64,000 bases of DNA from Streptomyces hygroscopicus (GCF_026168105.1 NZ_LBMW01000004.1:62001-126000), one strand, 5' to 3'; numbered from the stretch's first letter, positions 34,383 to 43,437 are shown. Notes: a model not told the origin generated them from the letters alone. A program made the numbers and translations.

Positions 34383-35465
34383 TCATGCGGCGGCGGACTC
34401 TCCCGAGAGCAGTCGTCCGATGTCGCGCACGGCTGCGCGGCCCGCCCGGCTGGCGCCGATCGTGCTGGCCGACGGGCCGTAGCCGGCCAGGTGGATCCGG
34501 GGGTCGGAGACCACCCGCGTGCCGTCGATCCGGATGCCGCCACCCACTTCGCGCAGCCGAAGGGGGGCGAGATGGCCGATCGCAGCCCGGAAGCCGGTCG
34601 CCCACAGGATCACATCGGCGTCCACGTGCGGCCCGTCGTCCCATTCCACGCCGTCCGGCATGATCCGGTCGAACATCGGCCTGCGGTCCAGGACGCCGTC
34701 CGCAATGGCCTTCCGCACCGCGTCGTTGAGCGGCAGCCCGGTCACCGAGACCACGCTCCTCGGCGGCAGACCCTGGCGCACCCGCTCCTCCACGAGCGCC
34801 ACGGCCGCCCGCCCCACCTCCTCGGTGAACGGGCCCTCACGGAACACCGGCGGACGCCGGGTCACCCACGTGGTTGCGGCGGCGTACGGCGCGATCTCCA
34901 TCAGATGCTGGGTGCCGGACGCCCCGCCACCGACGACGACCACCCGCTGCCCGGCGAACTCCTCGGGGCCCGGGTACTGCGCCGTGTGCAGTTGCCGTCC
35001 CCGAAAGGTTTCCCCGCCGGGGTAGCGCGGCCAGAAGGGGCGGTCCCAGGTGCCCGTGGCGTTGATCAGCGCCCGCGTCGACCAGGTCCCGGCCGACGTC
35101 TCGACGAGCAGCCGCCGGTCCGTTCCTTCGCGCACGGCCCGGACGTCGACAGGCCGCCGTACACGTAGGGCGAAGGTGCGCTCGTAGAGGTCGAAGTACT
35201 CGGCGATGACCTCGGACGACGGGCGCGCGGGATCCGCGTCCGTCAGCTCCATGTCCGGGAGCGCGTGCATCCCGTGGACCTTGCCGTACGTCAACGAGGG
35301 CCAGCGGAACTGCCAGGCACCGCCCGGGCCGGGGGAGTGATCGAGGACCACGAAGTCGCGGTCCGGCTCGAAACCCGTGCGCCGCAGGTGATAGGCGTTG
35401 GACAGTCCGGCCTGACCAGCGCCTATGACGACGACGTCGACCTGGTGCACCCCGATATTGTTCAC
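34383..35465 (-). CDS. flavin-dependent NAD(P)H monooxygenase-like protein
   Basis: A 360-residue flavoprotein. FAD-binding VVIGAGQAGLSNAYHL lies near the N-terminus, NAD(P)H-binding VVVVGGGASGTQHL in the middle, and the FMO-type segments LINATGTWDRPFWPRYPG and ILWATGFR are present. It lacks a complete FMO fingerprint and is shorter than Baeyer-Villiger enzymes. The GTG start with GGTAGAAG upstream is chosen; a second GTG lies 15 nt downstream. It follows directly after the ssuB remnant on the same strand, so it may once have belonged to a sulfonate-use operon (inference). Confidence 0.88.
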   Translation of the reverse strand: MNNIGVHQVDVVVIGAGQAGLSNAYHLRRTGFEPDRDFVVLDHSPGPGGAWQFRWPSLTYGKVHGMHALPDMELTDADPARPSSEVIAEYFDLYERTFALRVRRPVDVRAVREGTDRRLLVETSAGTWSTRALINATGTWDRPFWPRYPGGETFRGRQLHTAQYPGPEEFAGQRVVVVGGGASGTQHLMEIAPYAAATTWVTRRPPVFREGPFTEEVGRAAVALVEERVRQGLPPRSVVSVTGLPLNDAVRKAIADGVLDRRPMFDRIMPDGVEWDDGPHVDADVILWATGFRAAIGHLAPLRLREVGGGIRIDGTRVVSDPRIHLAGYGPSASTIGASRAGRAAVRDIGRLLSGESAAA

Positions 35466-35511
35466 GCTTCTACCAACCGTACGGGGGTCGAGGATCTTCC
35501 CTGAACGATTG

Positions 35512-35547
35512 CTCGGCGGCCTCGGCGGCCTCGGCGGCCTCGGCGGA
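35512..35547 (+). repeat. 9-bp tandem repeat, four units
   Basis: CTCGGCGGC occurs three times followed by CTCGGCGGA. It lies in the decayed tail of the ssuB remnant just upstream of the monooxygenase start. Confidence 0.85.
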
Positions 35548-35835
35548 CCGAAACAGCTGCTCAAGGCCCGGAGGGCGTACCGTGCGGTCCCGGGCGATGC
35601 CGAGTCCCTCGGGCGCGTGGGCGTGCCGGTCCACGAGAGCACGGCCGTCCCCGCCCGCCCACACCGTGGCCCATGCCGCGGTGTGCGCGTAGCCCCTGCC
35701 GTCGTCGATCACCCGCACAGGATCGGCGAGCAGCACTGCCTCCTCGATGTCATCCTTGACCAACAGCACCGCGCAGCCCAGGCGTTGCCATAGCTCGCAC
35801 ACCAAGCGCTGCGCCTTTAAGCACGGAGAAGGCGT
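35535..35835 (-). pseudogene. sulfonate-type ABC ATPase (ssuB-like) remnant
   Basis: The minus strand keeps the end of an importer ATPase: ELWQRLGCAVLLVKDDIEEA followed by VLLADPVRVIDDGR. This corresponds to the Walker B-to-H-loop region LLVTHDxxEAVLLADRVxVMDDGR with the switch His changed (VTHD to VKDD). After that the reading must shift one frame to find TPTRPRDSASPGTARYALRA, a recognisable PRPRDxADPxFxxLR ending. The Walker A and signature regions are missing. Loss of the 5-prime half, a changed switch His and a frameshift show decay. Confidence 0.65.
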
Positions 35836-36042
35836 CAGCGGCCGCGGCGACACGCGGCGGAGGCCACCCGCAGCAGGTCGATGTGACCGCGCATGGTGAG
35901 CAGGGCTGAACGCAACATGCGGGTGAAAAGTAGCCAGATGGCCCATGCCCGGTCAACGGACGCCTCGCGGAATGGATCCTGCGTATTACGGGACGGACAG
36001 CCGGTCAGGTGTGAAGGCAGGTGCATGGGTGACTATGGAGCC

Positions 36043-36465
36043 ATGTCCGATGTCTTCAGCACCCGTGTCTTGAACATCGCCTCCGGTTCCGCGGAAGCGG
36101 TCGTCGATATCACCCAGGAGTGTGAGGCCTTCGTCCGCGAAGCGTCGCGTGGCCGTGACGGCCTGCTGAACGTCTTTGTCCCGCACGCCACCGCCGGAGT
36201 GGCGGTCATCGAAACGGGCTCCGGAAGCGATGACGACCTCCTTGCCGTGCTCCATACACTGCTCCCCGCCGACGACCGGTGGCAGCACCGCCACGGCAGT
36301 CCCGGCCACGGCCGTGACCATGTCCTCCCGGCCCTCGTCCCGCCCCATGCGACCCTGCCGGTCGTCAGCGGCCGACTGGGGCTCGGGACATGGCAGTCCG
36401 TGTGCCTGGTGGATACGAACAGGGACAATCCCGACCGTCAGGTGCGGCTGAGCTTCCTGGCGTGA
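36043..36465 (+). CDS. YjbQ-family protein (secondary thiamine-phosphate synthase enzyme)
   Basis: A 140-residue UPF0047/YjbQ protein with the signature LLNVFVPHATAGVAVIETGSGSDDDLL, WQHRHGSPGHGRDHVLPAL and LGTWQSVCLVDTNRDNPDRQVRLSF. Family members have weak thiamine-phosphate synthase activity in E. coli; the real role is unclear. MSDVFSTRV gives the family length and has GGAG just before it. The ATG 18 nt upstream has the better-spaced GAAGG and is a serious alternative. Confidence 0.93.
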   Translation: MSDVFSTRVLNIASGSAEAVVDITQECEAFVREASRGRDGLLNVFVPHATAGVAVIETGSGSDDDLLAVLHTLLPADDRWQHRHGSPGHGRDHVLPALVPPHATLPVVSGRLGLGTWQSVCLVDTNRDNPDRQVRLSFLA

Positions 36466-36649
36466 CTGCCTTCCGAGGAGCAGCTCTGGCGGTCGGCCGA
36501 TGATCGAGGAATTTGTACGGGCTCCCTGTGCCGCTGCGGCCAGTTGCTGCGCGGCTGAAGGGCCTCCCTCCGTCAGCAGCCGGAAGCCCGGTCCGACCGG
36601 GCTGGGGCAGTCGAGCAACACCTTGCCCTCCAAGGCCGCGTGCAGGTCC

Positions 36650-37596
36650 TGTAGCCCGGATCGTGCCCGTCGTCCGTGTACGGAACGCGGACGCGGCCCT
36701 CGGCCTCGTCGACCGGCTCGCCACCGCGTGTCTCGACGTCATCGAGATCACCACCACGATCGACGGCTGGGACCACGTCTTGCGCACCACGGCGGAGACC
36801 CGCCCGGACATCTGCTTCGGCGCGGGTCCCGTCACCACACCGCGACTCGCCCGGCAGGCCGTGGCAGCGGGCGCGCGGTTCTGCGTCAGCCCCTGCCTCG
36901 TACCGGACGTCCGTGCCGAACTGAGCGTTACCGGCACTCCGTTGATCGAAGGCGGAACCACCCCCACCGAGGTCCTTGGCGCGGCACAGCGTTCCGACTC
37001 CGCGGCCCGAAAGCTCTTTGCCGGCACCGACGGGCCGAGCACATCACCGGCGACCTGATCCATCTGTCCGGCATCACGTTGCAGATCGCCTCCGCGTCCG
37101 CCCGCCGAGCGCTGTCGACCCGACTGCGGAACCTGCGCCCGGAGGGCACGCTGGTCAGTTTCGACACCGACTACCGCCCCTCCGGTTGGCACTCGCCCCA
37201 GGAGGCGGCGGACGTGATGGACCGGTTCGCCGGGCTCGCTGACATCGTCCTCGCCTCCTGGGACGACGAAACCGCCCTGCACGACAGCCTGACGCCGGAG
37301 GCCGCCGCACAACGGCTGGCCGCTCTCGGACCCTGCGAAGTCATCGTGAAGACGGGGGCGGACGGCGCCCACCTGCTCGTCGGCACCCAGCTCCATCACA
37401 CACCCGCCGTCGTTCCGGCCCGCGTCCTCGACACGACAGCCGCCGGCGACGCCTTCGCCGGCGGCTACCTCGCTGCCAGAATCACAGGCAGGGCCCCACC
37501 GAGGCCCTCCGGACCGCAAGCCGGGTCGCCGCAGTGGTGGTCGCCCACCCCGGGGCGATCACACCCGCGAGTGTTCCGCTGCTGCCAACCAAGTGA
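36650..37596 (+). pseudogene. KDPG aldolase / KDG kinase deletion fusion, frameshifted
   Basis: The first part reads as the N-terminal 110 residues of a KDPG/KHG aldolase (Eda): ARIVPVVRVRNADAALGLV, the catalytic Glu in VIEITTT, FGAGPVTTPRLARQAVAAGA, SPCLVPD and the lysine segment ARKLFAGTDG. The frame then changes and the C-terminal half of a PfkB-type 2-keto-3-deoxygluconate kinase follows: DLIHLSGITL, DTDYRPSGW, EVIVKTGADGAHLL and the PfkB signature DTTAAGDAFAGGYLAARITG. One more shift near 37490 restores the ending ALRTASRVAAVVVAHPGAIT and a TGA at 37594. A deletion fused two neighbouring pathway genes. Confidence 0.82.
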
Positions 37597-37694
37597 CGAA
37601 CTGCGGGGCCGGAGTACAGCTGATCCCGGTCTCGCCCGGAGGCACTGACTGACCGTCGGCGAACCGGCTCTTCAAGGCTTCGCGGACGGTCGGA

Positions 37695-37729
37695 CGCCCC
37701 TGGGGTACGTGGGCGCCCCTGGGGGTACG
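37695..37729 (+). repeat. 15/16-bp direct repeat at the end of the TetR gene
   Basis: CGCCCCTGGGGTACG (37695-37709) recurs as CGCCCCTGGGGGTACG (37714-37729) two bases before the tetR stop. Each contains CCCCTGGGG, which can fold; a role in ending transcription is possible but there is no U-tract. Confidence 0.5.
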
Positions 37730-37730
37730 C

Positions 37731-38309
37731 TCACCCTCCGGAAGCGCCTGCGCGCAGTCCGTCCATGACGAGGTCCAGGAGCCTGGCCGCGCGCGGCTGC
37801 CAGTCCCCGTGGGGGTCGATCTGCCAGAGACCGGCGATGGCCAGGAAGAAGTCCTCGGCGGACAGTCCCGGCCGGATGGTACGGGCCTCCTCGTTGGCGC
37901 GGAGCAGGAGTTCGGCCGCGGCGGTCACGGGGGTGTGTCCCGGTTTCGCCGGGCCTCCCGGTGTGCTGCTCGCCTGGCGGATGGCGTCCGCCAGGCCGGC
38001 CTTGGCCATGGCGAACTGGGCCAGGCGGTCCATCCACTCGCGCAGGGCCCGGTCGGGTTCCCGGCTCTCGAGCAGCTGGACCGCGCTGTCGGCGACCTGC
38101 TGCATCTCATGGCGGTAGATCTCGAGGACGAGGGCCTCGCGATTGGGGAAGTTGCGGTAGAACGTGCCCTGCCCGACGCCCGCCTTCTTGGCGATCACGC
38201 TCAGCGGAGCGTCCGCGGAGCGGGTCAGCTCGACCAGCGCCACTTCCAGGATGCGCTCGCGGTTGCGTTGCGCGTCCGAGCGCTGAGGCGGATCCTTCTT
38301 CGCCTGCAC
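37731..38309 (-). CDS. TetR-family transcriptional regulator
   Basis: A 192-residue TetR regulator. The N-terminal HTH contains RILEVALVELTRSADAPLSVIAKKAGVGQGTFYRNFPNREALV, with the Y-R-NFPNREAL signature. The C-terminal ligand domain (about 75-190) resembles regulators of the SbtR-like C-terminal type. The GTG start is preferred because GAGGAGGAGAC lies directly before it; the ATG 21 nt upstream has no ribosome site. Two identical 14-bp palindromes lie just upstream, between this gene and the molybdenum oxidoreductase operon. Confidence 0.92.
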   Translation of the reverse strand: MQAKKDPPQRSDAQRNRERILEVALVELTRSADAPLSVIAKKAGVGQGTFYRNFPNREALVLEIYRHEMQQVADSAVQLLESREPDRALREWMDRLAQFAMAKAGLADAIRQASSTPGGPAKPGHTPVTAAAELLLRANEEARTIRPGLSAEDFFLAIAGLWQIDPHGDWQPRAARLLDLVMDGLRAGASGG

Positions 38310-38353
38310 GTCTCCTCCTCGCGGGCTCATGGCGCGAACCCGACCTTGCTAAG

Positions 38354-38400
38354 CGGACAGCTGTCCGTTACGTTGAAAGCCAGTAGCGGACAGCTGTCCG
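38354..38400. promoter_or_regulatory. two identical TetR-type palindromes
   Basis: CGGACAGCTGTCCG occurs at 38354-38367 and again at 38387-38400, each a perfect 14-bp palindrome preceded by AG. Centre-to-centre distance is 33 bp, about three helical turns, so two dimers would bind the same face. Position between the divergent tetR and oxidoreductase genes makes autoregulation plus operon repression likely. Confidence 0.85.
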
Positions 38401-38587
38401 GTTGGGTCCACCATAGCGGCGGATGCGGCCGGCGCCTGCAACCGGTGACCGCCGCCACCGATGCTCCTTCCTTGCATCCTGCATTTCCCGTCCCGACATC
38501 GCTACGTACAGCGCCATCTCCCCGTCTCCTGATCGTCTGTCTCCCGGCCCCTCCCGAGGCGGTCCGGATACGCGAAAGAAGCTGATC

Positions 38588-39178
38588 ATGGCCCCAGCGC
38601 CCTCGTCGACGTACAGCGCCATCACCCTGAACATCAACGGCGAGAAGTACGCGCTGTCCGTCGACCACCGCACCACCCTCCTCGACGCGCTGCGTGAGCG
38701 CCTCGATCTCACCGGTACCAAGAAGGGCTGCGACCAGGGGCAATGCGGTGCCTGCACCATCCTGCTCGACGGGCGCCGCGCCGTCTCCTGTCTGCAACTC
38801 GCGGTAGCGGCCCAGGGGCGTGAGATCACCACCATCGAGGGCATGGCCCAGGGAGAACGGCTCCATCCGGTGCAGCAGGCGTTCCTCGACCTCGACGGCT
38901 ATCAGTGCGGCTACTGCACGCCCGGGCAGATCTGCTCGGCCGTCGCGGTGCTCGAGGAACACGCGGCGGGCTGGCCGAGCGCCGTGACCGACGACGTGCG
39001 GCCCGAAGCCGGGCCGCCACCACTGACCGCCGAGGAGATCCGGGAGCGGATGAGCGGCAACCTGTGCCGCTGCGGCGCATACGTGTCGATCGTCCAGGCG
39101 GTGGCCCGCGCGGCCGCGACCGACGCGACCGACGCGGAGACGGCGGAGGCGGAGAACACGGCGGAGGCGGTGGCATGA
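38588..39178 (+). CDS. 2Fe-2S subunit of a molybdenum aldehyde oxidoreductase (PaoA/YagT-like)
   Basis: A 196-residue electron-transfer subunit with two [2Fe-2S] clusters. The plant-type ferredoxin domain has GCDQGQCGACTILLDGRRAVSC, and the all-helical domain has CGYCTPGQ and CRCGAY. It passes electrons from the molybdenum cofactor to FAD. Residues after about 175 are an Ala/Glu/Thr tail. Unlike E. coli PaoA no Tat signal is visible, so the complex is cytoplasmic. The stop overlaps the next gene start by 4 nt. The operon is probably repressed by the divergent TetR. Confidence 0.93.
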   Translation: MAPAPSSTYSAITLNINGEKYALSVDHRTTLLDALRERLDLTGTKKGCDQGQCGACTILLDGRRAVSCLQLAVAAQGREITTIEGMAQGERLHPVQQAFLDLDGYQCGYCTPGQICSAVAVLEEHAAGWPSAVTDDVRPEAGPPPLTAEEIRERMSGNLCRCGAYVSIVQAVARAAATDATDAETAEAENTAEAVA

Positions 39179-40167
39179 GGGAGTTCGGCTACCAGAGGGT
39201 GTCCGACGTCGCCGACGCCGTCGCGCTGCTCGGCGCCGATCCGGACGCGCGCTTCCTCGGCGGGGGCACCAACCTCGTCGACTTGATGAAGACCGGCGTC
39301 GAACGGCCCGCCCGCCTCGTCGACGTCCGCGAACTTCCTCTGGACCGGATCGAGTCGACCAAGGACGGCGCACTGCGCATCGGCGCGACCGTGACCAACA
39401 GCGATCTCGCCGCCCACCCCGAAGTCCGGCGCCGCTACCCGGCATTGACGCAGGCCGTACTCGCCGGTGCCTCCGGGCAGCTGCGCAACATGGCAACGGT
39501 CGGCGGCAACCTGCTCCAGCGCACCCGCTGCGGCTACTTCGCCGACGTCACCAAACCGTGCAACAAGCGTCTCCCCGGCAGCGGTTGCCCCGCCATCGAG
39601 GGCGAGCACCGCAACCACGCCATCCTGGGCGCCTCCGACCACTGTGTGGCCGTCCACCCCTCCGACATGGGCGTGGCACTGACGGCCTTCGATGCCGTCG
39701 TTTCGTACGAAACAGCCGACGGACCGGGCGAGTTGCCACTCGCCGACTTCTATCCGCCCGTGGGCCACACCCCGCACCTGGAGACCGCTCTGCCGCCGGG
39801 AGCGCTGATCACCGGCGTCACCCTGCCACCCGCTCCGGTCGCCGCCCTCTCGCGCTACCGGAAGGTGCGCGAGCGTGCCTCGTACGCATTCGCGATCGGC
39901 TCGATCGCCGCCGCGCTCGAGGTCCGCGACGGTGTCGTGCACGACGTGCGGTTGGCCTTCGGCGCGGTCGCCTCCCGGCCGTGGCGGGCCCGGGCGGCCG
40001 AACGCGTGCTGAGGGGGGCACCGGCCGGGGGCGAGACCTTCGCCGCCGCCGCGGAAGCCGAACTGGCGACGGCGAAGCCGCTGCCGCACAACGGATACAA
40101 GGTGACACTCATGCGCAACCTCGTGGTGGGCGTGCTGACCGAACTCGCCGAGGAGGCCGCCCGATGA
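39175..40167 (+). CDS. FAD / 4Fe-4S subunit of a molybdenum aldehyde oxidoreductase (PaoB/YagS-like)
   Basis: A 330-residue FAD-binding subunit of the CO-dehydrogenase medium-chain type. FAD motifs are FLGGGTNLVDLMKTG near residue 28 and NMATVGGNLLQR near 107. The insertion RCGYFADVTKPCNKRLPGSG followed by CPAIEG and SDHC gives four cysteines (about 119, 128, 138, 158) arranged like the extra [4Fe-4S] site of E. coli PaoB. This separates it from ordinary xanthine dehydrogenase. It overlaps both neighbours by 4 nt. Confidence 0.93.
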   Translation: MREFGYQRVSDVADAVALLGADPDARFLGGGTNLVDLMKTGVERPARLVDVRELPLDRIESTKDGALRIGATVTNSDLAAHPEVRRRYPALTQAVLAGASGQLRNMATVGGNLLQRTRCGYFADVTKPCNKRLPGSGCPAIEGEHRNHAILGASDHCVAVHPSDMGVALTAFDAVVSYETADGPGELPLADFYPPVGHTPHLETALPPGALITGVTLPPAPVAALSRYRKVRERASYAFAIGSIAAALEVRDGVVHDVRLAFGAVASRPWRARAAERVLRGAPAGGETFAAAAEAELATAKPLPHNGYKVTLMRNLVVGVLTELAEEAAR

Positions 40168-42302
40168 CCACCGTGACGACCGGGACCACGACGGCGAAGG
40201 GCTCCGTCGGCACCGCGCACACCCGAGTTGAGGGCCGGGACAAGGTGACCGGAGCGGCCCGCTACGCGGGAGAGATCCCCTTCGCCGAGCTCGCCCACGG
40301 CTGGCTGGTGCTGTCCACCGTCGCCCGGGGCCGCATCAGCTCGGTTCAGGACGCCTCCGTCCTCGGGATGCCGGGCGTGCTCGCCGTCCTGCACCACCGC
40401 AACGCCCCGCCTGTCGAGACCGACTACATCGGCCTTCTGGGAGTCCGGCCGGACCCGACCGCCGCTGTCTTCCAGCACGACCGGGTGCCGCATGTGGGCT
40501 GGCCGGTGGCGCTTGTCGTCGCCGAGACGTCGGAGCAGGCCAGGGAGGCCGCCGAAGCGCTCGTGGTGCACTACGAGGAGGAGCCCCACGACGTCGCCTT
40601 CTCCGGCAGCCGCGCCGACGCGTACCCGCTGGACGCCCATATGCCGGCGGTGAGCGAGAAGGGCGACCTGGAGTCCGAGCTCGCCGCGTCCGCCGTCGTC
40701 CTCGACGCGGAGTACACCACGCCCGAAGAGCACCACAGCCCGATGGAGCCTCATGCGGCGACGGCCTTCTGGGACGGCGGCCGGCTCGAAGTCGTCGACT
40801 CCAACCAGGGCACCACCTGGGTGGCGGGCGAGCTGGCGAAGATGTTCTCGCTCGATCCGGCCTCGGTGCGGGTGCGGTCCGAACACGTCGGCGGCGGCTT
40901 CGGCAGCAAGGGCCTGCGCGCCCATCAGGTGGCCGCCGTGATGGCCGCAACGATCCTCCAGCGTCCGGTCCGCGTGATCATGACCCGCCGTCAGATGTTC
41001 TCGCTCGCCGGCTACCGCAGCCCCACGACACAGCGGATCAGGCTCGGCGCCGATGCCGACGGGCGGCTGCGCGCGCTCGAACACCACTGCCTGAGCCTCA
41101 CGTCGACCGTGCACGAGTTCATCGAGCCCGGGGCCGGAGTGGCACGGGCGATGTACGACGCCGACGCCCACCACACGGCCAACCGGCTCGTACGGCTCGA
41201 CGTACCGACCCCGACCTGGATGCGCGCTCCGGGCGAGGCACCCGGCTCGTTCGCACTCGAGTCGGCGCTCGACGAACTCGCGGAGAAGTGCGGGATCGAC
41301 CCCATCGCGCTACGCGTACGCAACGAGCCCGAGCGGGGTCCGGTGTCCGGGCTGCCGTTCAGCAGCCGCAACCTGCTCGCCTGCTTCCGCGAAGGAGCCC
41401 ACAGGTTCGGCTGGGCGGACCGGGACCCGCGCCCCGGGCTGCGCCGTGAAGGGCGCTGGCTGCTGGGCACCGGCACGGCGGCAGCCTCCTTCCCCGCAGG
41501 AGCCGCACCGTCCACGGCGGTCGTGACAGCGGAGGCGGACGGATCCTTCACCGTGCGGATCGCCGCAGCGGACATCGGTACCGGAGCACGGACCGCGCTC
41601 ACCCTGGTCGCCGCAGACGCGTTGGAGGTGACACCCGACCGTGTCCGGGTGCGGATCGGGGACAGCGACTTCGGACCGGCGATGATCGCCGGAGGTTCGA
41701 TGGGCACCCGCTCATGGTCCTGGGCGGTCATGACCGCGGCCGGGGAACTGCGGGAACGTCTCGCCCTGGGCACCGGTGTTCCGCCGGAGGGGATCACTGT
41801 ACGGTCCGACACCTCTGCGGCCATCGGCGCCCTCGCGCAGAAGGAACGGCACGCCTTCGGAGCCCAGTTCGCCGAGGTCGCCGTGGACGTCACCACCGGA
41901 GAGGTGCGCGTGCGGCGCATGCTCGGCGTCTTCGCGGCGGGCCGGATCGTCAACCCGCTCACGGCGCGCAACCAGTTCATCGGCGGGATGACCTGGGGCA
42001 TCTCCATGGCCCTGCACGAGGAAGCGGTCAGGGACCAGTCCTCGGGCGGCCACGTCGGAGCCGACCTCGCCGGCTATCACGTCGCCACACACGCCGACGT
42101 GCCGCTCATCGAGGCGGACTGGGTGGACGACCCGGACCCGGAAGACCCGGTCGGGATCAAGGGCATTGGCGAGATCGGCATCGTGGGCGCCGCGGCGGCG
42201 ATCGCCAACGCGGTCTGGCACGCGACCGGTGTACGCCACCGGAGCCTGCCCATCCGTCCCGACCGCGTTCTGCCGGGGGCGACGGGGGCGCCGCATGCTT
42301 GA
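40164..42302 (+). CDS. molybdopterin-binding catalytic subunit (PaoC/YagR-like aldehyde oxidoreductase)
   Basis: A 712-residue molybdenum hydroxylase large subunit. Two domains are visible: the aldehyde-oxidase hammerhead (residues about 20-130) and the cofactor-binding part. The latter has VGGGFGSKG near 250, MRAPGEAPGSFALESALDEL near 355, IAAADIGTGARTALTLVAADAL and the C-terminal catalytic Glu in IKGIGEIGIVG near residue 670. The E. coli homologue oxidises aromatic aldehydes with molybdopterin cytosine dinucleotide. The substrate here is unknown. It overlaps xdhC by 8 nt. Confidence 0.94.
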   Translation: MTTVTTGTTTAKGSVGTAHTRVEGRDKVTGAARYAGEIPFAELAHGWLVLSTVARGRISSVQDASVLGMPGVLAVLHHRNAPPVETDYIGLLGVRPDPTAAVFQHDRVPHVGWPVALVVAETSEQAREAAEALVVHYEEEPHDVAFSGSRADAYPLDAHMPAVSEKGDLESELAASAVVLDAEYTTPEEHHSPMEPHAATAFWDGGRLEVVDSNQGTTWVAGELAKMFSLDPASVRVRSEHVGGGFGSKGLRAHQVAAVMAATILQRPVRVIMTRRQMFSLAGYRSPTTQRIRLGADADGRLRALEHHCLSLTSTVHEFIEPGAGVARAMYDADAHHTANRLVRLDVPTPTWMRAPGEAPGSFALESALDELAEKCGIDPIALRVRNEPERGPVSGLPFSSRNLLACFREGAHRFGWADRDPRPGLRREGRWLLGTGTAAASFPAGAAPSTAVVTAEADGSFTVRIAAADIGTGARTALTLVAADALEVTPDRVRVRIGDSDFGPAMIAGGSMGTRSWSWAVMTAAGELRERLALGTGVPPEGITVRSDTSAAIGALAQKERHAFGAQFAEVAVDVTTGEVRVRRMLGVFAAGRIVNPLTARNQFIGGMTWGISMALHEEAVRDQSSGGHVGADLAGYHVATHADVPLIEADWVDDPDPEDPVGIKGIGEIGIVGAAAAIANAVWHATGVRHRSLPIRPDRVLPGATGAPHA

Positions 42303-43437
42303 CATCGCAGAGGAGCTGCGCCAATGGGTCGAGGAGGGCCGGGACTTCGCCGTCGCCACCGTTGTGGCCGTCAGCGGCAGCGCGCCACGCGGCCCGGGCG
42401 CCGCCCTCGCCGTCGACGGCGAGGGCACGGCCCTCGGCTCGGTCTCCGGCGGTTGCGTCGAAGGAGCGGTGTACGACCTGTGCGTCCAGGCACTCCAGGA
42501 CCGCAGGACCGTCCTGGAACGCTTCGGGTACAGCGACGAGGACGCCTTCGCCGTCGGGCTGACCTGCGGCGGGGTCATCGACGTCCTGGTCACGCCGGTC
42601 GGCGCGGAAGCGCCCGCCGACGTGGTGGTGCGCTCGGCGCTCACGGCCGCCGCCCGGGGTGAGCCGGCGGCCATCGCCACCATCGCCCGGGGCCCGGCCC
42701 ACCTCCTGGGCAGGGCCGTGCTCGTGCGCCCCGACGGGGGGTACGAAGGCGGCCTCGGCGGCCACCCGGAGCTGGACCGGACGGCGGCGGCCGTCGCCCG
42801 GGCCATGCTCGACACCGGCCGTACCGGCACGGCCGACCTCTCGCAGGACGGATCGCACTGCCCCGGCGGCGTCACGCTGTTCGTCGAGTCGGACGTGCCA
42901 CCGCCTCGTATGATCGTCTTCGGTGCGATCGACTTCGCCGCGGCGCTCGTGCGTGCGGGCAAGTTCCTCGGGTATCACGTGACCGTGTGCGACGCCCGCC
43001 CGGTCTTCGCCACGCGAGCCCGCTTCCCGGAGGCCGACGACATCGTGGTCGACTGGCCGCACCGATATCTGCAGCGCACCGCGACCGACCGGCGCACGGT
43101 CCTGTGCGTGCTCACCCACGACGCCAAGTTCGACGTACCCCTGCTGAAGACGGCACTGCGGATGCCGGTCGCGTTCGTCGGCGCGATGGGCTCACGCCGC
43201 ACCCACGAGGACCGCAACCGGCGCCTGCGGGAAGCCGGCGTGAGCGACCAGGAACTGGCCCGGCTGAGGTCGCCGATCGGCCTCGACCTCGGTGCCCGTA
43301 CGCCCGAGGAGACCGCCCTGTCGATCGCGGCGGAGATCGTCGCGGCCCGGCGGGGAGGGACGGGCGTTCCGCTCACCGGTTCGCGGACGCCGATTCACCG
43401 TGCCGAGGGAGGGCGGGACACCGTGGCCGCCGCCTGA
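42295..43437 (+). CDS. xdhC: XdhC/CoxI-family molybdenum cofactor insertion factor
   Basis: A 380-residue accessory protein expected to bind, sulfurate-check and insert the molybdenum cofactor into the large subunit. The N-terminal XdhC_CoxI domain shows AVSGSAPRGPGAALAVDGEG and GSVSGGCVEGAVYDLC, with the conserved Cys. The C-terminal Rossmann domain shows MIVFGAIDFAAALVRAGKFL and FVGAMGSRRTHEDRNRRL. It is the last gene of the four-gene operon, and gene overlap implies coupled translation. The operon end has no strong hairpin before the convergent GH15 gene. Confidence 0.94.
   Translation: MLDIAEELRQWVEEGRDFAVATVVAVSGSAPRGPGAALAVDGEGTALGSVSGGCVEGAVYDLCVQALQDRRTVLERFGYSDEDAFAVGLTCGGVIDVLVTPVGAEAPADVVVRSALTAAARGEPAAIATIARGPAHLLGRAVLVRPDGGYEGGLGGHPELDRTAAAVARAMLDTGRTGTADLSQDGSHCPGGVTLFVESDVPPPRMIVFGAIDFAAALVRAGKFLGYHVTVCDARPVFATRARFPEADDIVVDWPHRYLQRTATDRRTVLCVLTHDAKFDVPLLKTALRMPVAFVGAMGSRRTHEDRNRRLREAGVSDQELARLRSPIGLDLGARTPEETALSIAAEIVAARRGGTGVPLTGSRTPIHRAEGGRDTVAAA

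Noticed and set aside
35986..36633. 215-aa minus-strand frame across yjbQ
   Set aside because: Antisense to a clear YjbQ protein; the first 40 residues lie outside it but match nothing I recognise.
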